Assembly (NCBI RefSeq): GCF_014647235.1 | Contig: NZ_BMOU01000001.1 | Span: forward strand, 972,262 to 1,036,261 | Source: Haloarcula pellucida | GTDB taxonomy: Archaea > Halobacteriota > Halobacteria > Halobacteriales > Haloarculaceae | Length of the DNA: 64,000 bases | Direction of reading: 5' to 3' | Shown here: piece after piece, positions 57,628 to 64,000 of the stretch | Numbering within the stretch: position 1 is the stretch's first letter | Layout: each line of letters starts with the position of its first letter | Notes under the pieces: model-generated | What the model saw: the letters and a program-made list of their open reading frames with translations, nothing else | Told to the model about the DNA's origin: nothing | Databases searched by the model: none | Translations under genes and position numbers: made by a program

Positions 57628-58418
57628 CCTGACTCCCCCTCGGACAGCCGAGCAGCGAGGAAGTCCTGCACCGTCTCGTTGAAGACGGCAGGCTGTTCGA
57701 GCATCGCGAGGTGTGCGGCGTCGGGGATCACGGCGAACTCGCCGGCAGGTATCTCGCTGGCCAGTCGCTCGTGGTAGGACCGGGGCGTGAGCGTGTCGTG
57801 TTCCCCGCACACCGCGAGGGTCGGCACGTCGACGTCTCCGAGGCGGCTGGCGACGTCGAACTGGTGACTGGTCAGAAAGTCCCGCCGGGTGACGGCCTGT
57901 CCCGTCTCGCGCATCTCCTCGCGGGACCGGGCCGCCAGTTCCCCGTCGGCGTCGTGAAAGAGACGGTCACGGCCGTGCAGGAACGCGACCGCGCGGTCGA
58001 AGTCCGTCTCCAACCAGTCCCTCAGCCCGTCGAACACCGGGAGCGTCGGGCCAGTCCCCACCAGCACGAGCGCCTCGGGTCGCCAGTCCGTCTCCAGCGT
58101 GACCCACTGGGCGACGGCGCCACCGAGTGAGTTCCCGACGAGGACGTCTGCGTCGACGGCGCGGGCGACGGCGACGACGTCGGCCGCGTAGGCCGCGAGC
58201 GTCTCGGGTCCCGGCGGGGAGTCGATATCGTCGGATTCCCCGTGGCCGCTCAAGTCGAGGGCCGCCGCAGGCCGTGTGGGACCACTCGGCGCGTACTGGT
58301 TCGCCCACGCGCGATGGGTCGCCCCGCTCCCGTGAACGTACAGTGCGACCGGCCCGTCGCCGTCGCCGCTGCTCACTCGGTACGCCGTTGTCCGCCCGTG
58401 GTGGGCGACTGTTTCCAT
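57612..58418 (-). CDS. Alpha/beta hydrolase
   Basis: The 268-residue enzyme has the oxyanion segment VHGSGATHRAW, the nucleophile elbow VGNSLGGAVA (Ser in GNSLGG, about 113-118), the acid in VCGEHDTLTP and the catalytic His in DAAHLAMLEQP. An ester, lactone or C-C substrate is possible. ATG 58418 is used; the frame remains open to 58484 without similarity. It overlaps pssA tail to tail by 16 nt. Confidence 0.9.
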   Translation of the reverse strand: METVAHHGRTTAYRVSSGDGDGPVALYVHGSGATHRAWANQYAPSGPTRPAAALDLSGHGESDDIDSPPGPETLAAYAADVVAVARAVDADVLVGNSLGGAVAQWVTLETDWRPEALVLVGTGPTLPVFDGLRDWLETDFDRAVAFLHGRDRLFHDADGELAARSREEMRETGQAVTRRDFLTSHQFDVASRLGDVDVPTLAVCGEHDTLTPRSYHERLASEIPAGEFAVIPDAAHLAMLEQPAVFNETVQDFLAARLSEGESGQSSQ

Positions 58419-58526
58419 GCGTGCACGGACGAGCGGCGGGAGAATAAAGCCATCCGACGACGACCGAAACGGTGTGAACCGCAAACAGTCAACTTTCTCG
58501 ATGTAGCCGCCGTATGGCGCATTTTG

Positions 58527-58542
58527 GCGAAAGGTATAAATA
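58527..58542 (+). promoter_or_regulatory. Strong BRE/TATA promoter of the Hsp20-like-cdc48 operon
   Basis: GCGAAAGG (58527-58534, BRE) is followed directly by TATAAATA (58535-58542). The centre is about 29 nt before ATG 58568, giving a leaderless or nearly leaderless mRNA. It is the closest match to the archaeal consensus in the window, in keeping with high or stress-induced expression. Confidence 0.75.
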
Positions 58543-58567
58543 CTTGTCTCACTTACTCGTAGTTAGG

Positions 58568-58816
58568 ATGAGTTCAGAACAACAGTTGTTCGACGAGACG
58601 CCGCTCCGCCGATTCGAGTACGACGACAGCGTCGTGCTCGCGGCGGACGTGGGTGCCTTAGACGATGCCAGCGTCGACGTCGTCGACGGCACGATCATCG
58701 TCGTCGCGGGTGACGAGCAGTACGAACAGGAGGTCCCGGAGGCCGCCGACGGACGAGCGTTTATCAACAACGGGGTCCTCACTATCGAACTGTCAGACGA
58801 GGAGGACTCTAACTGA
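58568..58816 (+). CDS. Hsp20/alpha-crystallin-like small protein
   Basis: The 82-residue protein reads like a compact alpha-crystallin domain: [33 protein letters not shown], then the strand pair with [13 protein letters not shown], equivalent to the Hsp20 NGVLT motif. It lacks the usual N-terminal arm and C-terminal IxI tail, so oligomers may not form. The stop TGA shares its last A with the cdc48 ATG, so the two are translated together. A role as Cdc48 adaptor or co-chaperone is inference. Confidence 0.7.
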   Translation: MSSEQQLFDETPLRRFEYDDSVVLAADVGALDDASVDVVDGTIIVVAGDEQYEQEVPEAADGRAFINNGVLTIELSDEEDSN

Positions 58817-61083
58817 TGAAACTCACTGTCAAACCCCTCAAACAGAAGGACGCCGGACGTGGCCTCGCCGCCATCGACAGAGCCGCGATGGACGAGATGG
58901 ACCTCGAGAACGGCGATTACATCGTCCTCGAAGGTAAGCAGGGCAACCGCGCCGTCGCGCGCGTCTGGCCGGGCTACCCCGAGGACGAGGCACAGGGCAT
59001 CGTCCGCATCGACGGGCAGTTGCGCCAGGAGGCCGGCGTCGGTATCGACGACGGCGTCACCGTCGAAAAGGCCGACGTCAAGCCCGCTACCAACGTCACG
59101 GTCGCACTTCCCCAGAACCTCCGGGTCCGAGGCAACGTCGGCCCGATGATTCGGAACAACCTCAGCGGACAGGCCGTCACGCAGGGCCAGACGGTACCCG
59201 TGAGCTTCGGTCTCGGGCCGCTCTCGTCGATGTCCGGCCAGAAGATTCCGCTGAAGATAGCCGACACCGACCCCACGGGAACCGTCGTCGTCACCGACTC
59301 CACGGAGATTCAAGTCAGCGAGAAGCCGGCCGAACAGATTCGCGGTGAAGAGGGAGCGGCCGACCGTGGCTCGCCCGACGTGACCTACGAGGACATCGGC
59401 GGCCTCGACAGCGAACTCGAACAGGTCCGGGAGATGATAGAGCTCCCGATGCGCCACCCCGAACTGTTCCAGCAGTTGGGCATCGAACCCCCGAAGGGCG
59501 TCCTCCTGCACGGCCCGCCGGGCACCGGGAAGACGCTGATGGCGAAGGCCGTCGCCAACGAGATAGACGCGTACTTCACGACCATCTCCGGGCCGGAGAT
59601 CATGTCGAAGTACTACGGCGAGAGCGAGGAGCAACTCCGTGAGGTCTTCGAGGAGGCCGAGGAGAACTCCCCCGCCATCGTCTTCATCGACGAAATCGAC
59701 TCCATCGCCCCCAAACGTGGCGAGACGCAGGGCGACGTCGAACGGCGCGTCGTCGCACAACTCCTCTCGCTGATGGACGGCCTCGAAGAGCGCGGGCAGG
59801 TCATCGTCATCGGCGCGACCAACCGCGTCGACGCCATCGACCCCGCCCTGCGCCGTGGCGGCCGCTTCGACCGCGAGATCGAAATCGGTGTCCCGGACAA
59901 GGAGGGCCGCAAGGAGATCCTGCAGGTCCACACCCGCGGGATGCCCCTCTCCGAGGAGATCGACCTCGACAGCTACGCCGAGAACACCCACGGGTTCGTC
60001 GGCGCCGACCTCGCCTCGCTGACGAAAGAGAGCGCGATGAACGCGCTCCGGCGCATCCGCCCGGAACTCGACCTCGAATCCGAGGAGATCGACGCCGAGG
60101 TCCTGGAGAAGTTGGAGATCAGCGACGACGACGTCAAGGACGCGATGAAGGGCATCGAGCCCTCGGCGCTACGGGAAGTCTTCGTCGAGGTGCCCGAAGT
60201 CACGTGGGACTCGGTCGGTGGCCTCGAAGACACCAAAGAACGACTCCGGGAGACCATCCAGTGGCCGCTGGAGTACGGCGAGGTGTTCGAGTCGATGGAC
60301 TTAGACGCCGCGAAGGGCGTCCTGCTCTACGGCCCGCCCGGCACGGGGAAGACGCTGCTGGCGAAGGCCGTCGCCAACGAGGCCGACTCGAACTTCATCT
60401 CGGTGAAGGGCCCGGAACTGCTGAACAAGTTCGTCGGGGAGTCCGAGAAGGGCGTCCGCGAAGTGTTCAGCAAGGCCCGTGAGAACGCCCCGACCGTGGT
60501 GTTCTTCGACGAAATCGACTCCATCGCGACCGAACGCGGTGGCGGACAGACCGACTCCGGCGTCGGGGAACGGGTCGTCTCGCAACTGCTGACCGAACTC
60601 GACGGTATCGAGGACATGGAAGACGTCGTGGTCGTCGCGACGACCAACCGCCCGGACCTCATCGACAGCGCGCTGTTGCGACCCGGTCGGCTGGACCGAC
60701 ACGTCCACGTGCCGGTGCCCGACGAAGAGGCCCGACGGGCCATCTTCACGGTCCACACCCGCGACAAACCTCTCGCAGACGGCGTCGACCTCGACAGTCT
60801 CGCCCGACGGACCGAGGGCTACGTGGGCGCCGACATCGAGGCCCTCTGCCGCGAGGCGTCGATGGCCGCGACCCGGGAGTTCATCAACAGCGTCGACCCC
60901 GAGGACATCGGTGACTCGGTCGGGAACGTCCGCGTGACGATGGACCACTTCGAGCACGCGCTCGACGAGGTGGGTCCGAGCGTCACCGACGAGACGCGCG
61001 AGCGCTACGCCGAAATCGAGAAGCGCTTCGACACCGCCGAACCCGACCTCGAAGAGGAAAAGGTCGGCCGGACGTTCCAGTAG
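58816..61083 (+). CDS. cdc48: Cdc48/VAT AAA+ ATPase (main copy)
   Basis: The 755-residue protein has the VAT N-domain ([35 protein letters not shown]), D1 with GPPGTGKT (about 235), IVFIDEID and [11 protein letters not shown], and D2 with GPPGTGKT (about 510), VVFFDEID, and [12 protein letters not shown]. It unfolds proteins for the proteasome and remodels complexes. The C-terminus (VGRTFQ) has no HbYX proteasome-docking motif. It is coupled to the Hsp20-like gene upstream. A second, diverged copy is at 22218-24392. Confidence 0.96.
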   Translation: MKLTVKPLKQKDAGRGLAAIDRAAMDEMDLENGDYIVLEGKQGNRAVARVWPGYPEDEAQGIVRIDGQLRQEAGVGIDDGVTVEKADVKPATNVTVALPQNLRVRGNVGPMIRNNLSGQAVTQGQTVPVSFGLGPLSSMSGQKIPLKIADTDPTGTVVVTDSTEIQVSEKPAEQIRGEEGAADRGSPDVTYEDIGGLDSELEQVREMIELPMRHPELFQQLGIEPPKGVLLHGPPGTGKTLMAKAVANEIDAYFTTISGPEIMSKYYGESEEQLREVFEEAEENSPAIVFIDEIDSIAPKRGETQGDVERRVVAQLLSLMDGLEERGQVIVIGATNRVDAIDPALRRGGRFDREIEIGVPDKEGRKEILQVHTRGMPLSEEIDLDSYAENTHGFVGADLASLTKESAMNALRRIRPELDLESEEIDAEVLEKLEISDDDVKDAMKGIEPSALREVFVEVPEVTWDSVGGLEDTKERLRETIQWPLEYGEVFESMDLDAAKGVLLYGPPGTGKTLLAKAVANEADSNFISVKGPELLNKFVGESEKGVREVFSKARENAPTVVFFDEIDSIATERGGGQTDSGVGERVVSQLLTELDGIEDMEDVVVVATTNRPDLIDSALLRPGRLDRHVHVPVPDEEARRAIFTVHTRDKPLADGVDLDSLARRTEGYVGADIEALCREASMAATREFINSVDPEDIGDSVGNVRVTMDHFEHALDEVGPSVTDETRERYAEIEKRFDTAEPDLEEEKVGRTFQ

Positions 61084-61179
61084 TCCGACCCCCGGGTTTC
61101 GCACGTTCCGTGTACCTGCTGCCACGATGAGTGGCGCCACCGGACCAGTTTTTTAACGACCGCGGCCGCACTTCCGGCA

Positions 61180-62013
61180 ATGGCCGGGTCGACAGACGTC
61201 GCGTCCGAGCACGCTCCCGACGGGTACGAGGACGAGGACGGTCACGAACACGAGCACCGGAGTCGCTGGCCGCTGGTCGCGGCCGTCGGCGCAGCGACGT
61301 TGTATCTCGGTGCCGGTCTCTTCTTCGTCGGCGGGGACCTCGTACCGTCGGTTCTCCCGACGGTACTCGCCCCCGTGGGTGCCGTGGGGCTCGTGGTCGG
61401 CCTCGCCGGGTGGGCCAACGAGGCGTTCGTCGCGGACTATCGGCAGTCGCGCGGCGGCGAGTCGGCCCTCTACAGCACCACGATGGTGCTGTTTCTCGCC
61501 TCCGACGTCGCGACGTTCTCGGCCGGCTTCGTCTACTACGCGTTCGTCCGCGTCGGTGCGTGGCCGCCCGACCATCTCCCGCCGCTGCTGGGGTCGCTCG
61601 TCCTCGTCAACACCGCGTTGCTGGTCGCCAGTAGCGTCACGCTCCACTACGGACACGAGGCGCTCGAGGCAGGGAACCGACAGCGCTACCTCGGGTTGCT
61701 GGGCGTGACGCTGCTGTTGGGTGTCGTCTTCCTCGTCGGGCAAACCGTCGAGTACTACGAACTCGTCGTCGAGGATAGCTTCACCTTCTCCAGCGGGATT
61801 CTGGGGAGCGCCTTCTACGGTCTGACGGGCCTCCACGGCCTCCACGTGGCACTCGGTGTCCTCCTCATCGGTATCGCGTTCGGGCGGTCGCTCCGCGGCC
61901 ACTACACACCGGACCGAGACACGGCCATCCGGACGACCTCGCTGTACTGGCACTTCGTCGACGCCGTCTGGATCGTGCTCGTTCTCGTCCTCTACGTCGG
62001 ATCGACGGTCTAA
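61180..62013 (+). CDS. Heme-copper oxidase subunit III
   Basis: The 277-residue protein has a His/Glu/Asp-rich start (residues 9-28), then seven membrane helices. The subunit III pattern is seen in LYSTTMVLFLASDVATFSAGFVYYAF, where Asp stands in the position usually held by Glu, and in GLTGLHGLHVALGVLL and TSLYWHFVDAVWIVLVLVLYV near the end. It belongs to a terminal oxidase whose subunit I is encoded convergently. GTTTTTTAACG lies about 28 nt upstream. The stop overlaps the next gene by 4 nt. Confidence 0.9.
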   Translation: MAGSTDVASEHAPDGYEDEDGHEHEHRSRWPLVAAVGAATLYLGAGLFFVGGDLVPSVLPTVLAPVGAVGLVVGLAGWANEAFVADYRQSRGGESALYSTTMVLFLASDVATFSAGFVYYAFVRVGAWPPDHLPPLLGSLVLVNTALLVASSVTLHYGHEALEAGNRQRYLGLLGVTLLLGVVFLVGQTVEYYELVVEDSFTFSSGILGSAFYGLTGLHGLHVALGVLLIGIAFGRSLRGHYTPDRDTAIRTTSLYWHFVDAVWIVLVLVLYVGSTV

Positions 62014-62522
62014 CTGTCGGCGGACGCTTCGAGTGCGACCAGTTTTCGGTACAGCGGCGGCGTCAGTATCCCGACGACGCCGAACGCGATGGCGAACACG
62101 CCGAGCGGGAACTGTAGCGGCGCGGCGTCGAAACAGGGGTTCTCCGAGACGACGGTGACGTAGTGACGCTGGCCCTCGTAGCGGACTATCGACCCGTTGC
62201 GGAACTGGACGGCGTTCGGGAAGTCACCCGAGACGTGCGCCTCACCCCGCGGGTCCGAAAGGGCTTCGGTAAAGGCCGTCTGCTCGGCCGTCGAGAGCTC
62301 CTCGAACTCGAACCGGGCCACCTGCGGCGTCGTCTCGTTGAACCGTCGCTCCGTCGCCTCGGGCCCCTCGACGGCTATCGTGGGTTCGCCGCAGGTGCTG
62401 ATCTCGTCTTGGATGAGCGCGTAGCCACCCGGCACGGCGGCGCCGATGCCGACGGCGACCAGCAGGACGCCGACGAACGGCGCGAGGTAGGTAAACAGCA
62501 CCGACTCGGGTTGGTCGCTCAT
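62010..62522 (-). CDS. Two-helix membrane protein next to the oxidase genes
   Basis: The 170-residue protein has a helix at about 9-33 and another at about 136-156. The exported loop between them holds two Cys (STCGEP and ENPCFDA) that could form a disulfide. The loop has a RFEFEELSTAEQ stretch and VQFRNGSIVRYEGQRHYVTVV. It lies 3 nt after oxidase subunit I in the same direction, so it may be an accessory or assembly factor. No known family is recognised. Confidence 0.7.
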   Translation of the reverse strand: MSDQPESVLFTYLAPFVGVLLVAVGIGAAVPGGYALIQDEISTCGEPTIAVEGPEATERRFNETTPQVARFEFEELSTAEQTAFTEALSDPRGEAHVSGDFPNAVQFRNGSIVRYEGQRHYVTVVSENPCFDAAPLQFPLGVFAIAFGVVGILTPPLYRKLVALEASADS

Positions 62523-62525
62523 CGG

Positions 62526-64000
62526 TCAGCCCTCCATCTCCCGCGACTTACGTCGCCGCGAGCGGAGGTACTGGAAAGTCACGGTCAGTCCCAGCCCGTA
62601 GGCCCAGTGTGCGACGAGGACGAAGCCCAGATAGCCGACGAGCGCCAGTCCCCGCTGGCCCGTATAGAAGGCGATGGCGAACCCGGTCGAGATGAGCGTC
62701 GCGAACACCAACCCCGTCTCGAACAGCAGTCGCCCGGGGAGGTACTCCTGGAACGCGAGAAACAGCAGCGGCCACGTCACGGTGCCGCCGACGAGGAACA
62801 GCGCCGCCCCCAGCGCCGGGTCCGCCGGCAGGCCGACGAGTTCGGCGATCTCACCGAAGGAGACGGGGTCGAGGACGTCGACGACGATGGCGGTGCCGAT
62901 ACCGCCGGTCATCAGCACGGTGCCGACGAAGCCACCGGCGGCCGCCATCGACGCGTTCCGGTAGACGTTCTCGGCGACGGTCCCGACCCCGCCGAGGAGG
63001 CCGAGCGGTTCCATCTCCGGCGCGTACGAGCGCCGCGTGGTCGTCGGCTGGGCCGGTTCGAGGTCGTACTTCTCGACCATGCGCTCCTCGAACCACTGCC
63101 ACTCGCGCGTGAACTGGTTGGTGGCTTTCAGTTCCCACGGGTCCGTCGTCTGGACCACGTCCCCCTGCCAATAGGACACCAGCATGTTGTAGAGCCACAT
63201 GAGCGCGCTGAGGCCGACGACGTAGGCACCGACGGTCGCTATCTGCTGGGCGAGTTGGTACTCCGGCGGATAGATCGCCTGCCGACGGGGCAGGCCCAGT
63301 CCGCCGATGACCAGCAGCGTCATGAACGTCACGAACGCGCCAAAGACGAGGAGTGTCGCCTGGAACTTCGCGAGACGCGTATCGTACCACCGGCCGGTGA
63401 TGAGGGGGTACCAGTAGTAACTCGCCGCGATCATCAGGAAGGGGATGATGCCGACGACGATGAGGTGGAAGTGGCCGACGACGTAGTAGGTGCCGTGATA
63501 CAGGACGTCGATGGGGACGACTGCGAGGAAGACGCCGGTGACCCCGCCGACGATGAACGTCGAGATGCCGCCCGCACAGAGGATGAACGGGGCCGTCAGT
63601 GCTATCTCACCGTCCCACATCGTGGTGATCCAGTTGAACACCTTGATGGCGCTGGGAACGGCGATAGCGATGGAGATGGCCATGAACGACGCCTTGAGTC
63701 GCGGGTCGACGCCCGAGACGAACATGTGGTGTGCCCAGACGCCAAAGGAGAGGACCCCGAGTCCCAGCGTCGAGTAGACGACGAACTTGTAGCCGAACAG
63801 TTTCCGGCCGACGAACTTCGGGAGGAGCGTACTCATCAACCCAGAGGCCGGGAGAAAGAGGATGTACACCTCTGGATGGCCCCAGAACCAGAACAGGTGT
63901 TGCCAGAGGATGGGGCCGCCGCCTTCCGTCGCGAAGAACGCCGTCCCGAGGTTCCGGTCCAGCAGGAGCATCACCAGCGCGCTCCCGAGGAGTGGGAACG
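62526..64000 (-). CDS. Heme-copper oxidase subunit I, N-terminus beyond the window
   Basis: The reading frame is open to base 64000, so only the C-terminal 490 or so residues are present. They include HPEVY (active-site His, and the Tyr cross-linked to it), [10 protein letters not shown] (Cu-B His pair), and GHFHLIVVG (haem ligand region). The C-terminal 150 residues form four extra helices ([20 protein letters not shown] onward) as in haloarchaeal CoxA-type proteins. It reduces O2 to water at the end of respiration. The next gene in this direction follows after 3 nt. Confidence 0.93.
   Translation of the reverse strand, partial: FPLLGSALVMLLLDRNLGTAFFATEGGGPILWQHLFWFWGHPEVYILFLPASGLMSTLLPKFVGRKLFGYKFVVYSTLGLGVLSFGVWAHHMFVSGVDPRLKASFMAISIAIAVPSAIKVFNWITTMWDGEIALTAPFILCAGGISTFIVGGVTGVFLAVVPIDVLYHGTYYVVGHFHLIVVGIIPFLMIAASYYWYPLITGRWYDTRLAKFQATLLVFGAFVTFMTLLVIGGLGLPRRQAIYPPEYQLAQQIATVGAYVVGLSALMWLYNMLVSYWQGDVVQTTDPWELKATNQFTREWQWFEERMVEKYDLEPAQPTTTRRSYAPEMEPLGLLGGVGTVAENVYRNASMAAAGGFVGTVLMTGGIGTAIVVDVLDPVSFGEIAELVGLPADPALGAALFLVGGTVTWPLLFLAFQEYLPGRLLFETGLVFATLISTGFAIAFYTGQRGLALVGYLGFVLVAHWAYGLGLTVTFQYLRSRRRKSREMEG

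Noticed and set aside
1-64000. CRISPR arrays, insertion sequences or prophage genes
   Set aside because: No regularly spaced direct repeats, transposase, integrase or virion protein was seen; the only mobile-like signals are the short palindromes and the MazG insert.

Overview
The window is chromosomal DNA from a haloarchaeon (class Halobacteria), most like the Haloarcula group. The signs are very high G+C, Asp/Glu-rich proteins, 4-nt ATGA/GTGA overlaps between co-directional genes, TATA boxes about 26-30 nt upstream of start codons (leaderless transcripts), Tat lipoproteins, a PGF-CTERM protein, a HalX response regulator, transcription factor E, and an intron-bearing tRNA-Trp whose intron carries methylation guides. 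Gene order is that of a housekeeping chromosome. I see no insertion sequence, prophage or CRISPR array.

Layout. 1-5.2 kb: truncated LOV/PAS light-sensor gene, then the menaquinone genes menA-menC-menE and a small membrane protein. 5.5-9.9 kb: NRDE protein, winged-helix protein, a minus-strand cluster with a PGF-CTERM surface protein and a Met/Gly-rich protein, DUF2797 and PEBP genes. 9.9-17.5 kb: sugar epimerase, Tat-anchored DsbA-like protein, tRNA methyltransferase Trm56, the TFE cluster (tfe-DUF2110-DUF5803), CinA-like protein, NAD-kinase-like protein, AbrB-PhoU regulator. 17.5-22 kb: aldehyde dehydrogenase remnant, LEA2-like exported protein, small regulators, nitrilase, DUF4349 lipoprotein. 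22.2-26.9 kb: a diverged Cdc48, shikimate kinase and chorismate mutase, followed by a low-GC insert with a MazG-like gene bracketed by a 31-bp duplication of the chorismate mutase 3' end. 27-29.2 kb: frameshifted gene remnant, beta-carbonic anhydrase divergent from a NicO metal transporter. 29.2-34.6 kb: minus-strand series of DMT transporter, flippase-like protein, SurE, Rsm22-like methyltransferase, TyrA. 34.8-42.7 kb: FAH-family enzyme, GMC oxidoreductase behind a possible iron-type operator, CheC, hisC-adenylate kinase-CDP-alcohol transferase operon, MBF1, HalX regulator, tpiA. 42.7-51.9 kb: HerA-like ATPase, DinB, tRNA-Trp, DUF5795/DUF5794, guaB, GNAT. 52-58.4 kb: tRNA-Lys, RCK-DHH fusion, PRC-barrel, SRPBCC, thioredoxin, orphan RecA-like protein, DUF457, archaetidylserine synthase, hydrolase. 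58.5-64 kb: Hsp20-like gene coupled to the main cdc48, then heme-copper oxidase subunits III and I (the latter cut by the window end).

How the genes connect. Aromatic metabolism recurs (menACE, aroK, chorismate mutase, tyrA, hisC). A respiratory theme links menaquinone synthesis and the terminal oxidase. A surface-anchoring theme links the PGF-CTERM protein and the archaetidylserine synthase that archaeosortase processing is known to need. The most unusual material is non-coding: two families of palindromic MITE-like elements (9914-9999; 30448-30519 and 51052-51131) that sit on gene 3' ends and carry or abut the stop codons; the att-like duplication at 26361/26910; a TTAGG/CCTAA operator laid over a TATA box at 35616-35636; and two micropeptide genes (15078-15194, 51905-51979).
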